Shown here piece by piece: positions 28,552 through 39,700 of a stretch of DNA of 64,000 nucleotides. Numbering within the stretch: the first letter of the stretch is position 1; each line of letters begins with the position of its first letter. The position numbers and the translations under genes were made by a program. The DNA is from Candidatus Electryonea clarkiae (GTDB taxonomy: Bacteria > Electryoneota > Electryoneia > Electryoneales > Electryoneaceae), in contig JAVCCM010000168.1 in the NCBI GenBank assembly GCA_030765455.1, positions 1 through 64,000 on the forward strand. The letters run 5' to 3'. The notes under the pieces are model-generated. The model saw only the letters and a program-made list of their open reading frames with translations. It ran no database searches and was not told the origin of the DNA.

Positions 28552-31362
28552 ATGAAGTTTCAATCAAAAATGATTTTAGTATTATTGCTTGTCACATTGC
28601 CTGTCTCAATGTGCTTCGCAATCCTTCAGTTTAACGAACACATTGTAACAGATGATTTTGGCGGAGCGCATGCGGTTTGGCTGACTGATATGGATCAGGA
28701 TGATGATATGGATATTGTTGGTGTAGCAAGTTCCGCGAATACGGTTTCCTGGTTTGAGAACGATGATCTGGAATTTACCGAACATGTAATCGATGATAAC
28801 TTTGCTTATGCCCATTCGGTACATACTGTTGATATGGATGATGACGGCGACATCGACGTGATCGCATGCGCCCGGAACAGCGACACACTATCCTGGTTCG
28901 AAAATGACGGTGATATGGAGTTTACCGCTCACATTATCACTGATGTGACCGAACACCTGGATTATCCACGATACGTTCAGGGAGCCGATTTGGATGGTGA
29001 TGATGATATCGATGTGTTTGCTACCAGTGACCTTGGCTACGATGTCAAATGGTTCGAAAACGATGGAGATGAAAATTTTACGTATCACATAATATCCGAC
29101 TCTGTAGCTTTTGCATATGCAGGATATGCAATTGATTTGGATAATGATGATGATATTGACGTAATTAGGGTTAGTCAGACGGTGGGATACTTCATCTCAT
29201 GGTGGGAAAATGACGGTGACGGAAATTTTGGCGATGAGATTACAATCGACAATACTCTGACTGATGGAAGGGGAGTATTTGCTTGCGATATGGACGGAGA
29301 CGATGATATCGATGTATTAGGAACGGCACATATCGCTGCCGGTCCCACTGCTGCCACGGTAGCCTGGTACGAGAATGACGGCGATCAGGATTTCGAAAGA
29401 CACATTATAACCGATGAATTGATCGGAGCCTGGCATTCCTGGGCTGATGATCTCGACGGCGACAACGATATCGATGTAATCAGCGTCGGTGAAGAAAGCG
29501 ATTCACTGGTCATCTTCGAAAACGATGGGGATATGAATTTTACCGAACACCTATTGGCAGAAGAATGGGATGGTGCCATATATAATATGACTGGAGACAT
29601 AGATGGTGACGGTGATGCCGATATAATAGCCGCGGGATTTTATAATCATACGATTTCCTGGTTCGAGAACCTGGAACAAAATGCATCGATCACTGGAACT
29701 ATCACCGATTCGGAGACCGGTGAGCCAGTCGATAGTGCTATAATTACAATGGGATTCTATATCGATACAACTGATGTCGATGGGCACTACGGCGCCGACG
29801 AATTCTTCAGTAGCTTTTACACTGTGACTATCACTAAGGAAGGCTATGGCGATTACGTGGAAGAAGATGTTGAGTTAGAAGAGGGAGATAATGAGATTGA
29901 TTTTGAAATAACTGTTCTCTCCGGCGACCTGACTGGTGTCGTTACTGACGAACTGACCGAGGAACTTCTTGAAGGAGTAAATATTGAATGTATTGATACC
30001 GAGACAAACGAAATATTCCGGGAAGTTCTAACTAATGATCTTGGAGAATATATAGTCTCCCTTCATGATGGAGTCACATACCGGATAATTGCAACGATGG
30101 ATGGATATGCGCCTTCGGACACGGCGGAAAAAACAATTCGGTGGGACAGGGAACAATCAGAAGATTTTGAACTTACTCCTGTCTTCGCGCGGACTATCAG
30201 GGAACTCCAGCAGGAACAGGACCCGGAAACCTGGATCTCAACTACGGGAATAGTAACGCAAGGAACAAATGTAACTGATACGGAACACACAAATATTTAT
30301 ATCCAGGATGATTCTGACTGGGGAATCCAATTGTGGGATGATACTCCCTGGGATCATGAAAATAATATCAATCGTGGTGACGAAATAACTGTGATAGGGT
30401 TCCTTATTGAGGAAGATGATATTACCAGTATCACCAACTTTGTTGAACTTGTTGTGATTGATAACGATAATCCTTTGCCTGATCCACTAATTGAATCCAC
30501 CGGTGATATGAGCCGGAATGCCCAGCGCGAGGGTACCTGGGCACAGATGAGCGGACAGATTAACCGTGATCCTCCGGGTGAAGGCAGCTATACTTTAATT
30601 GCCGATGACGGCAGCGGGCAATGTGCATTATGGATCAGCGAAACTGCCGCACTCGACTTGTCAGCGTTCTCCGCCGATGATTGGGGAACTTTCACAGGTG
30701 TAATCAGTCTTACCCGGCAGGGTTTACGTCTCATTCCCAATGACCAGGATGATATTGAGCGGACTAACATTAATGTCCCCTCCGAGTTGTTAGCTGAAAC
30801 CGAAGTTGTGTGGGGTGGTCCCTTACAGCTCGACGTGGTCCTTTCCTGGACGCATGATAATCTCGATGATTTTATCCGTTTCAAAATTTACCGCGATGAT
30901 GAACATATCGGAAATACCCAGGAATCAACCTGGTCGGAAAAACTTGTCGATCCGAATCCGGGTGAATATGAAACTCATTCCTGGATATACACGGTAACTG
31001 CGGTTTATGATGAAGGTGAAACCGAACATTCCAACGAGGAAGAGGTTATATGGGACATAACTTCAGTAGGTGAACATTTCTATTCCGGCATTCCTGTTGA
31101 GTGGGCATTGGAGGCAGTTTATCCGAATCCATTCAACCCAACGGTTACTGCTGTAATAGGGCTGCCGTTATCTGCAAACTTGACTGTGAAAATAAATAAT
31201 ATTCTTGGCGAACAGTTGGCGGTATTGGGTGATGGATTATACGCCCAGGGATATCATAAGTTTGTCTTTGACGCACATAATCTTTCAAGCGGTATTTATT
31301 TCATCCAGGCTACAGTGCCAGACAAGTTGAATGTAATTAGGAAAGTGGTTTTAGTGCGTTAA
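28552..31362 (+). CDS. Secreted FG-GAP/VCBS-repeat protein with two regulatory-like domains, OB-fold-like region and T9SS tail
   Basis: About 936 residues. The ATG at 28552 is preferred over an upstream TTG because aggag lies 7 nt before it and a signal peptide follows (MILVLLLVTLPVSMCFA). Residues about 25-375 hold seven FG-GAP repeats with calcium-type loops (DMDDDGDIDVIA, DLDGDDDIDVFA) and WFENDGD strands. Two carboxypeptidase-regulatory-like domains follow (about 380-535), then an OB-fold-like region (about 545-740: ISTTGIVTQGTNV, NIYIQDDSDWGIQLWD, RGDEITVIGFL), an FN3 domain and the T9SS tail (YPNPFNPTVTA, INNILGEQLAVL, SSGIYFIQA, IRKVVLVR). A surface adhesin or binding protein is likely. 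Confidence 0.85.
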   Translation: MKFQSKMILVLLLVTLPVSMCFAILQFNEHIVTDDFGGAHAVWLTDMDQDDDMDIVGVASSANTVSWFENDDLEFTEHVIDDNFAYAHSVHTVDMDDDGDIDVIACARNSDTLSWFENDGDMEFTAHIITDVTEHLDYPRYVQGADLDGDDDIDVFATSDLGYDVKWFENDGDENFTYHIISDSVAFAYAGYAIDLDNDDDIDVIRVSQTVGYFISWWENDGDGNFGDEITIDNTLTDGRGVFACDMDGDDDIDVLGTAHIAAGPTAATVAWYENDGDQDFERHIITDELIGAWHSWADDLDGDNDIDVISVGEESDSLVIFENDGDMNFTEHLLAEEWDGAIYNMTGDIDGDGDADIIAAGFYNHTISWFENLEQNASITGTITDSETGEPVDSAIITMGFYIDTTDVDGHYGADEFFSSFYTVTITKEGYGDYVEEDVELEEGDNEIDFEITVLSGDLTGVVTDELTEELLEGVNIECIDTETNEIFREVLTNDLGEYIVSLHDGVTYRIIATMDGYAPSDTAEKTIRWDREQSEDFELTPVFARTIRELQQEQDPETWISTTGIVTQGTNVTDTEHTNIYIQDDSDWGIQLWDDTPWDHENNINRGDEITVIGFLIEEDDITSITNFVELVVIDNDNPLPDPLIESTGDMSRNAQREGTWAQMSGQINRDPPGEGSYTLIADDGSGQCALWISETAALDLSAFSADDWGTFTGVISLTRQGLRLIPNDQDDIERTNINVPSELLAETEVVWGGPLQLDVVLSWTHDNLDDFIRFKIYRDDEHIGNTQESTWSEKLVDPNPGEYETHSWIYTVTAVYDEGETEHSNEEEVIWDITSVGEHFYSGIPVEWALEAVYPNPFNPTVTAVIGLPLSANLTVKINNILGEQLAVLGDGLYAQGYHKFVFDAHNLSSGIYFIQATVPDKLNVIRKVVLVR

Positions 31363-31525
31363 ACGTGAAAGACTAAGCAAGATTACTGATAAAACACATT
31401 TCTTTATTTTCTACTTTTACATATTGATCTTTGCAGTTTTCATGTATTAATATTTACCATTGCTGTTTTAACCGTTGGAAGCCGAAATGGTTTTCCACAC
31501 ATTTTATTCACTACAGGGAGGAATG

Positions 31526-32149
31526 ATGAAAAAGTTTTTGGTTGGTATTTTAGTTGTAGCTTTGCTGGCAACGACAGGTTTTGCAGGAGAACTTGGCTAC
31601 AAAGGTGTCAAGCTTGGTATAAATATGGCGAACGTCACCGGTGATGATGCAAGTGAAGACGCTGCAATGAAGCTCGGATTCGCATTTGGCGGATTTGCCG
31701 ATTATACGTTGAACGACAATATGGCTATCGGTGTAGAACTCGCGTTCAGTATGAAGGGTTACAAAGCAGAGAGTACTGTTGCAGGCATTGACATTACCTC
31801 TACTTTAGCGCTCAATTATATCGATATTCCTATTCTTTTCAAGTACTATATGAAGCCAGGTGAAGATATGAATCCGGTCGTATTCGTTGGTCCGTGCATT
31901 GGTATGTTAATGAGCGCTAATGCAACAATGGATATTGACGGCGATGAGACCGAAACAGATGTCAAGGATACCACAACTGGCATGGACATGGGTCTTGCTA
32001 TCGGAGCCGGTGTTGCAAAAGCGATGGGTGAACACTCACTCTTGATAGACGTGCGTTATGTTATGGGAATGTCATCCATTGATGATTCAGATGCTGAATT
32101 AGATTATAAGAATACGCTAATCCAGATCGGTTTAGGTTATACTTTCTAA
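31526..32149 (+). CDS. Small outer-membrane beta-barrel protein
   Basis: About 207 residues from the second of two adjacent ATGs; gggagg lies 4 nt before it. The signal peptide is KKFLVGILVVALLATTGFAG. The rest has alternating strands such as GVKLGINMANVTG, MKLGFAFGGFADY, MAIGVELAFSMKGY, NYIDIPILFKYYMKP and an aromatic C-terminal strand (LIQIGLGYTF), the pattern of the porin-like OMP_b-brl family, probably eight strands. Asp/Glu-rich loops are extracellular. A terminator follows at once, so the gene ends a transcript. Confidence 0.85.
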   Translation: MKKFLVGILVVALLATTGFAGELGYKGVKLGINMANVTGDDASEDAAMKLGFAFGGFADYTLNDNMAIGVELAFSMKGYKAESTVAGIDITSTLALNYIDIPILFKYYMKPGEDMNPVVFVGPCIGMLMSANATMDIDGDETETDVKDTTTGMDMGLAIGAGVAKAMGEHSLLIDVRYVMGMSSIDDSDAELDYKNTLIQIGLGYTF

Positions 32150-32171
32150 GTGGAATATTTATTAATTATTC

Positions 32172-32198
32172 AGGGCTATCGTTCGGTAGCCCTTTTTT
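32172..32198 (+). terminator. Rho-independent terminator after the OMP gene
   Basis: Stem agggctatc / ggtagccct (one wobble) with gttc loop, followed by TTTTTT. Confidence 0.85.
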
Positions 32199-32356
32199 GA
32201 TGCTTGTTTTCGAAGCATTCGGAAACAATCGAAGCATGAGTAATGTACTCAGGCAAATCCACCAGCTTCGTTCTTCTTAATGGGCAATATTCACTTAAAT
32301 CAGTGCTAACAAATAAATTCGCATGACTATAAAGAATATCATTTGATACATGGGAA

Positions 32357-32424
32357 TGTAGGGGCAGGATTTATCCGCCCGTGATTGAGTCAATAGGACC
32401 GGACGGATAAATCCTGCCCCTACA
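32357..32424. repeat. Perfect 21-bp inverted repeat
   Basis: Arms 32357-32377 (tgtaggggcaggatttatcc then g) and 32404-32424 are exact reverse complements, separated by 26 bp. No gene lies inside. It sits in a 660-bp intergenic gap (32150-32808) that otherwise holds only the terminator and no convincing gene. Confidence 0.75.
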
Positions 32425-32808
32425 ACATGCGAACTTGCTTCCGAGTAATGCTATAGCATGAATGTGCGCTTCAGTTTGTGTCTCAAGTTAAGTTAATTCT
32501 GCGCATATTATGCAGTCATTGCACATTTAACATTGGTTTACTTGTTATCAACCGATTAGAGTTAATATGCAATTTTTTCATACCTGTCAATGCTTTTCCA
32601 GTAATATCCCTCCCCTTTTTGATCATCTGGCACCTGAATTGCACATATTAGAAATTGAATTAATACAATCAAGGAAATCCAACTATTTCATAATCACAGC
32701 TAAAACCAGGATACTTTTTTCTTTTAAAGATATCGTTCGAACCATTCCGGAAGACGGGAGCATACTCCCCGAACAACATTAACGGTTTCATGGGAAAGGT
32801 GGAGAAAA

Positions 32809-34896
32809 ATGGTAAAGTTCAAGGGTTTTAGAAGCAGGGCGCTGATATTTCAGCTCTCATTAGTAGTTGTGTCGTCAGGATTTGCTGACATCGATTTTGT
32901 CAAGCATGTGGTAACAGATCGTTTTAATGGCGTCAAGTCAGTTTACGCTGTTGATATTGATCGTGACGGTGATGCAGACATTATCGGAGCGGCGGCAAAT
33001 GATAATGCTGTTGCATGGTGGGAAAATGACGGGATGCAGGGATTTACACGGCATACCCTCATCACAGAATTTGATGGTGCAATCTCGGTTAAATCGGCGG
33101 ACGTTGATAACGATGGTGATGCTGACATAATGGCTGCCGCTTACCGTGACGGCAGTATGATGTGGTGGGAAAATGACGGATGGGGGAATTTTATCACTCG
33201 TTCCATTACCTCCAATTTCACTCACGCTTCTTGTATCCACGCCGCTGATCTTGATGGTGACAGTCTGCTGGATTTCATCGGAGCAGCCGGTGGCTTGGCA
33301 AACCGCGATTATGGACTCATCAAATGGTGGAAACAGGATAATAACGGAGGCGGCACAAAAAATGTTATCGATGATCATTTCCCCGGCGCTATCTCGGTGT
33401 TTTCAGCCGATCTGGATGGCGACGACGACCAGGATGTAATAGGAGCTGCTGCCGAACCGTATAACATCGTCGTCTGGTGGGAGAATGAAAACGGGGAAGA
33501 GTTTACCAGGCATGTGCTTGACTATCACTTTGCTGTCGCGAAAAGTGTTTATGCAGACGATATGGATCGTGACGGAGATATCGACATCATCGCTGTTGCC
33601 ACCGAACCGCAAAATAAAATTGTGTTATGGGAAAATTCGGGGGACGGAGAGTTTGAAGTCCATAACCTGACCTACGCTTTAAACGGTTGTCAGGATGTTA
33701 TTGCCGCGGATATCGATGGAGACGGCTGGCAGGATATTATCACTGTCGAGTATTGGAGACGCGCTATCAGATGGTGGGAAAATGTCGGCTACCTTAGCAG
33801 ATTCTCAAAGCACACGATAACCGGCAATTTTACCGGGGCTACATCTGTTTACCCATTCGATATTGATTCCGACGGTGATATTGATGTTGTAGGCGCTGCA
33901 TTTTTCGATGGTGAAATCGCATGGTTTGAAAATGATCTGAATCCTGCGGCAGTCCTTGCGTATCCTCCTGATCTTGCAAGAATAAATGCAAACTCATTAA
34001 CTGTTAGATGGTCTGTTTATGATTATTCCCATAAAAATTCATTCATCGTAGAATGGTCAGCCCTCAGTGATTTCCCGCCCGGTGGAACAAACAGTATCAC
34101 TACGAAAGAAAATTATTGTCTTATCACCGGATTTGATCAGGTTGTAGATGACACCAGGAATGAGTTGGACGAGCTGCCAGAGGATATTGCTATCTACTGG
34201 CGGGTTAAAGTCGTGCGAAGCAATGGGATTGAGAGCTGGGCTGTTCCGGGAGAACAAGGCAGGCAATTTAAAGTTGATATACCAAATTCCCCGGATTCTT
34301 TTGAGCTGATCGGACATGTTTTAAACGGTGAATGCCGCAAACCGGGTATGGAATTAGCTTGGCATCCTTCCCATGATCCTGATCCTTACGACCAGCCGCT
34401 ATACGATATATGGTTGGACACGATACCTGATCTATCAACGGCTTGGCTGGTAGATGAAAATATTTCGGATACTTCCGTTTGTCTTTCTGAGCTGCCTTCA
34501 GAGAAAACTTGCTATTGGACTGTCCACGCTACGGACAGTAACACACCCGGAACATGGGCAAGTGACACGATGGCTTTCAGTGCGCCATTCACCGGTGTAT
34601 TGTCACATCAGAGATTTTCCAGCATTCCGGAGAAATATTCAATCACTTCAATTTATCCCAATCCTTTTAATTCAGCGGTCAGGGTAGTGTTCGGAATTCC
34701 TGAATATTCAAATCTTGAAATTAAAGTTTTTAATCTTCTCGGTGAGCGTATAGCAATCTTAACAAAAGGTGAATATCAGCCGGGTTATCACGAATTTACA
34801 TTCAATGCAGAAAATCAAAGTAGTGGAATATATTTCATCCAGGCGGTGGTTCCAGGTAAGTACAAAGAAATCAGAAAAGTCGTACTCACAAGATAA
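32809..34896 (+). CDS. Secreted FG-GAP/VCBS-repeat protein with FN3-like domains and T9SS tail
   Basis: 695 residues. A hydrophobic N-terminus (ALIFQLSLVVVSSGFA) serves as signal peptide. Residues about 28-385 form seven FG-GAP repeats with loops DIDRDGDADIIG, DVDNDGDADIMA, DMDRDGDIDIIA and WWENDG strands, expected to fold as a calcium-binding propeller. Two FN3-like domains follow (YWRVKVVRSNGIE; CYWTVHATDSN), then the T9SS tail (YPNPFNSAVRV, VFNLLGERIAIL, SSGIYFIQA, IRKVVLTR). It is a shorter paralogue of the protein at 28552 and its FN3 domain contains the PDSFEL hexapeptide also found in the broken fragment at the window start. ggtggag precedes the ATG. Confidence 0.85.
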   Translation: MVKFKGFRSRALIFQLSLVVVSSGFADIDFVKHVVTDRFNGVKSVYAVDIDRDGDADIIGAAANDNAVAWWENDGMQGFTRHTLITEFDGAISVKSADVDNDGDADIMAAAYRDGSMMWWENDGWGNFITRSITSNFTHASCIHAADLDGDSLLDFIGAAGGLANRDYGLIKWWKQDNNGGGTKNVIDDHFPGAISVFSADLDGDDDQDVIGAAAEPYNIVVWWENENGEEFTRHVLDYHFAVAKSVYADDMDRDGDIDIIAVATEPQNKIVLWENSGDGEFEVHNLTYALNGCQDVIAADIDGDGWQDIITVEYWRRAIRWWENVGYLSRFSKHTITGNFTGATSVYPFDIDSDGDIDVVGAAFFDGEIAWFENDLNPAAVLAYPPDLARINANSLTVRWSVYDYSHKNSFIVEWSALSDFPPGGTNSITTKENYCLITGFDQVVDDTRNELDELPEDIAIYWRVKVVRSNGIESWAVPGEQGRQFKVDIPNSPDSFELIGHVLNGECRKPGMELAWHPSHDPDPYDQPLYDIWLDTIPDLSTAWLVDENISDTSVCLSELPSEKTCYWTVHATDSNTPGTWASDTMAFSAPFTGVLSHQRFSSIPEKYSITSIYPNPFNSAVRVVFGIPEYSNLEIKVFNLLGERIAILTKGEYQPGYHEFTFNAENQSSGIYFIQAVVPGKYKEIRKVVLTR

Positions 34897-35034
34897 ATAC
34901 AGTTTTTGTAAATATGAACCTTAAAAAATAGTTGTGATTAAACGGGGAAATTTCATTATATTTGAAATATCACTATGAATATGTCTGTCTAACAGGCGGA
35001 TCGATTTATCAACAGGTTTTATCCGGTTGTAAAT

Positions 35035-36573
35035 ATGAAACGATTTTCCCGGTTTTTAATACTAATATCCTTAATATTTTGCAGTTGCCGTGCCGGATCA
35101 GGGAACGCCGGGAATGGATGGGATAAAGTACGTCCACCGGCTGTTGCAGGATCATTCTATCCATCCGATGCCGCCAAACTCGAAGCCGCAATACACGGAT
35201 ATGTGAAGGATGCGGTCAGGTCGGAAGTCGATAAACCAGTAGCTCTGATAGTCCCACATGCCGGGTATATTTATTCCGGTCAGATAGCTGCGGACGCCTA
35301 CAGCCAGGCTGTCGATCATGAATATGATGTCGTAGTCATCCTGGGCACAAACCACACCACAGCCGGATTTTCGGGTGTATCGGTTTATAAGGGCAGCGGA
35401 TACCGCACTCCACTCGGAATCGCTGAAATAGATATTGATCTTGCAAAACAATTGATCAATAAAGACCAGCGTTTCTCATTCAATCCTAAAGTACATCAAC
35501 GGGAGCACTCTGTTGAGGTTCAGGTTCCGTTTATCCAGGTCTTATTCCCCGGTTTGAAAATTGTACCGGTTGTAATGGGTGCGCCTGATCTTCAGTTGTG
35601 CAGGGATTTTGGGAAAGCCCTGGCAGAAGTGATCGGAAACCGAAACGCCCTGGTTGTAGCAAGCTCAGACCTGTCACATTACCCGGGATATGAAGACGCC
35701 AAAAAAGTTGACCACAAAACACTCGATGCTATCAAGACCTTTAATCCTGAGGAAGTAAAGCAGGCAATCGAAGAGCAGGAAAAAAGCGGGGTGGCAAATC
35801 TTTCGACCTGTGCCTGCGGTGCAGGTCCGATCATGACTGCACTGACGACGGCAAAACATCTCGGCGCAACTACTGCTTCGGTGGTAAGTTATGCAAATTC
35901 CGGTGATGTGCTGACAGGTGACAAATCACGGGTTGTAGGATATGGCGCAGTGGTTTTGCATAAAGGTAAAGATATTGAGAAGCCACCTTTGGAAGGCAAA
36001 CAATCATCACTTCTTAGCCCTGATGATCCAATTCCCGAAAATGACCGTAAAGCGCTCATAAAATTAGCTCGTACAACAATAACTCGCTATCTTGAGACTG
36101 GGACATTACCTCTGGTACGAGATCCCGTACCTTCTTTTTCATTAAAACGTGGGGGATTTGTAACGCTTGAAAAGGATGGTCGTTTACGTGGTTGTATCGG
36201 ACATATGACGGATGATCTGCCGTTAAAAGATGTTGTAGGAAAAATGGCGCTCCAGGCGGCGTTTAACGATTACCGTTTCAAGCCGGTTACACTTGAAGAA
36301 ATGGACGAGATTGAGATAGAAATTTCCGTTCTCACCCCATACAAGCCGGTTTCAAGTCCTGAAGAGATTGTTGTCGGCAGAGATGGAGTAATGATTAAGA
36401 AATCAGGAAAGAGCGCAGTTTACCTGCCCCAGGTAGCGCCTCAGCAGGGTTGGAACAGGGAGCAGATGTTAGACAAACTGTGTCAAAAAGCCGGGCTTCC
36501 AGCAGGGAGCTGGCGCAAAGGAGCAGAGTTCCTGACCTTCCAGGCGGAAGTATTCAAGGAATCCGGGCATTAA
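35035..36573 (+). CDS. Exported Memo-AMMECR1 fusion (AmmeMemoRadiSam system)
   Basis: 512 residues. The N-terminus RFLILISLIFCSC looks like a secretion signal, perhaps of a lipoprotein although the lipobox is imperfect. Residues about 30-320 are a Memo/MEMO1 domain (RPPAVAGSFYPSD, LIVPHAGYIYSG, ILGTNHTTAG, HSVEVQVPFIQ, VASSDLSHYPGYE), with His residues placed as in the dioxygenase-like metal site of Memo. Residues about 335-510 are an AMMECR1 domain (GGFVTLEKDGRLRGCIGH, LQAAFNDYRF, YLPQVAPQQGWN). In many bacteria and archaea these two proteins are encoded with a radical SAM enzyme as the AmmeMemoRadiSam system; no radical SAM gene of that type is here. Function of the system in bacteria is not known to me. 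Confidence 0.9.
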   Translation: MKRFSRFLILISLIFCSCRAGSGNAGNGWDKVRPPAVAGSFYPSDAAKLEAAIHGYVKDAVRSEVDKPVALIVPHAGYIYSGQIAADAYSQAVDHEYDVVVILGTNHTTAGFSGVSVYKGSGYRTPLGIAEIDIDLAKQLINKDQRFSFNPKVHQREHSVEVQVPFIQVLFPGLKIVPVVMGAPDLQLCRDFGKALAEVIGNRNALVVASSDLSHYPGYEDAKKVDHKTLDAIKTFNPEEVKQAIEEQEKSGVANLSTCACGAGPIMTALTTAKHLGATTASVVSYANSGDVLTGDKSRVVGYGAVVLHKGKDIEKPPLEGKQSSLLSPDDPIPENDRKALIKLARTTITRYLETGTLPLVRDPVPSFSLKRGGFVTLEKDGRLRGCIGHMTDDLPLKDVVGKMALQAAFNDYRFKPVTLEEMDEIEIEISVLTPYKPVSSPEEIVVGRDGVMIKKSGKSAVYLPQVAPQQGWNREQMLDKLCQKAGLPAGSWRKGAEFLTFQAEVFKESGH

Positions 36574-36774
36574 TAAACCTCCAAATGACAATAGAAATTG
36601 AATAAAATCAGCATCTGACTTGACAAAACATTCATATAGTTCATATACTTTTTAAATTGAAACAATTATCTAATTACTGATATCTGATAATTATTATTTT
36701 TGTTCAGCATTAAAGACGTTTCATTTGATTTTCAACCTTTCTTGCAGTGACGAGCTTAAACGAAGGAGATGATC

Positions 36775-39700
36775 ATGCGTCAGTATTCACTTCCCATTTT
36801 AGCAGTGCTGCTTTTAGTGCTGTTTAGCTTCCCCGCTCAGGCAGACCTCGAATTATTGCACCTGAGACGGATGTATGATGCTTCCACTTATGCCCATGAG
36901 ATATTTTATGATGGCGGGAGTGCTTATCTCCTGGATTCTTATGATGGTCTGGGTATTGTAGATTTGAGCGATTCAACTTATCCCAGGTTTGCCTCGAGGA
37001 TAGACCTCACTGAGGAGTATCATTCCCGGTTTGTAATTAAAGAGAGTACTGCGTACATCGGGGGTGACAGTTTATATGTGGTTGATATAGAGGACAGATA
37101 TAATCCCTCATTGGTTTTAACCGTTGAAGATATTGGAGCAATCAGGGGCGTTACAATAAAAGGAGATACTTTAGCTGTAATAAAAAACTATGACACCTAT
37201 TTGTTCGATATATCCAATCCTGAACAACCTGAGCTGATATCTCATTTAAATAATTTTGATTTTAGAATTTACTCAATTATTTTTTATAGAGATTATTTGT
37301 TACAGTACGGTCGGGTAAACGGTCAGGATTATGAGTTGAGAATCTCTGAAATAGATGAAAATGGTGAGCTAAATGTTATTGGCGAGATTAGCGATTTGTA
37401 CTCTGTGGCAGGATATGCTATATCTGGTGATTATTTAATTATTACTGAGGCTTATGAAGGATTTTATATATTTGACCTTTCAGACCCGGAGAATCCTGAA
37501 CAGGTTCACTTTAATCCGGACTGGGATCGACTTGAATATTTTGAAGTTCATGATTCATATCTCTATTGTAGAGAAAGCAGGAGCATAACTGTTCATGATA
37601 TTTCCGATCCGGCTGACATCGAACAAATCGGAACAATCAACCTGGAGTTCTACCCTCGAAACTTTGTAATTCATGAAGATGAATTGCTGATTGAATATTC
37701 TAATTATTTGGTTCTTTTAAACATTGAAGATATTGAGAATGTATCGCAGGTATCGGAATATTTAGGAACTAATTCGTTCAGCAAGATATGTATATATCCT
37801 CCTTACGCTTATCTGACATGCCCATCAAATCCTGGAAATCTTCGCACACTGGATATTTCTTATCCAGGTAATCCCGTAGAAATAAATTATCTTAATTTAC
37901 CAATAAATAAGATAGTCGTTTCGGGTGATTACGCATCCGCCATTGGTAACTTTGATGGTATGAAGATACTCGATCTTAGCGATCCGGAAAATCCAGAGGA
38001 ATTCTCTCAGTTCCTCTTTGATGAGAATCAATCGGCACGAGATATATTTATTGACGACGATTATGTTTATACGATTGTCAGGCAACGTACTGAAAATCAC
38101 GATTACTCTTATTTTATAAGTATTATTGATGTTTATTATCCTGATACTCCAACAATAATGTTCAACGGGTTTCACTATGACAACATCTCAAACATACTTG
38201 TGGATAACGGCTACCTGTTTTTCTCACGCTCAAGTCGTCATCAGGAAAACGGCAGTGCAATAAATATTTATTCTCTTGAAGATCCTATGGAACCTGTTTT
38301 TGTAAACATTTTTGAAGCTGGATCTAATCTTCGTGATTTTGTTGTAGGAGATAGTCTTCTTTTCGTTCTAAATGGGACAAATCCTGCGACCCTAAGCATT
38401 TTCGATATTTCTGATCCCGAGAACGTGGAGTTGAGATCAAGTTTTGAATTTGATGAAAACTCACCTGTGAAAATGGATATTGATTCGGAGCAGCTTTATG
38501 TTCTCTTCAACGATGCATTGGCGGTTCTTGATTTTACTGATCCGGATCATCCATGCCTAATTAGTGATTTTGCTTTTAATGATTTCGATTATGCGTGTGA
38601 TTTCCAGGTTTTTTACCCATATATATACATTGTTTCACAATATCATCTCGATATTTTTGCATATAATGAAGGCATTTTTTCAGTTTCAATAGACACTCTT
38701 GCCGTTTCAATCGAGGATACGGCTCAGGAAACGTCAGAGGATTTTTATATCAGTAATCCCGGAGCGGTAAACCTGAATGTTGATCTCTATCCCAGCCCTG
38801 TTCGGGAAACGGACGATTACCTGTCAGGTCTAATTGAAATTAATGTCACTGAAGCTACGGAAGAAATGCGGTCAAATTGCGTAGCATTTGTCAATGACAC
38901 ATTTTATGTCGCTGGATCAAATAACTATAGCAATCCGAATAAAATCTATCTCTTTGACGAGTCAGGTGAATATATCCGGTCATTCGATCAACCGGAAAAC
39001 GAAGGCAATGATGCAAGTTTGACCGGTTTTACGGATTTGACGTTTGACGATACAATGTTCTGGGGAGTTGAAGAAAACGATATCGTCGCATTCAATATGG
39101 TGAGTGGTGAGGAAAATAACCGTTTTGCAGGTCCCTTCCCATTAAATCCCGCGGTCACATTCGATCCCGACAATGATCAACTATGGATTGGAGCGTTCAA
39201 CGGAATCGCTTCCGTTGATCCGGAAACCGGTGAGGAGATACATAGGATAGATTTCCCAAATCGCATTCGTGGGCTGAGTTACCTCCAACAACCGATTGAT
39301 GGATATTCACTATTTATTCTTTCTTTTGAGGGAGATGAGCCTTGCCAGCTATACAAAATGAACCTCGAAACCGAAGATTATAAGTTTATATCAAGCCTTG
39401 ATCCGGATAACCGTGATGTCCGCGGCCTGTTTTTTGGCGATGATTATTTCATGGAAAATGCTAATTATGACATTGCACTTGGAATTATTGATACTCGAGA
39501 AGCGGATTTTATTGCCGTATGGGAAATGGGGATGGCTGTGGACTGGGTGAGTATATCGCCCGAAAGATTGAGTATTGCGCCGGGGGACAGCCAGTCTGTA
39601 AGTGTAACGTTTGGATCTGAGAACCTTGAGAACGGTAATTATTTCGGAAATATCGTAGCATTAAACAACTCCCGAGATGACGTTATAAATATTCCCTTTT

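Noticed and set aside
32567-32782. 71-codon open frame (MQFFHTCQC...) in the long gap before the FG-GAP gene
   Set aside because: No ribosome binding site, no recognisable domain, AT-rich noncoding composition.
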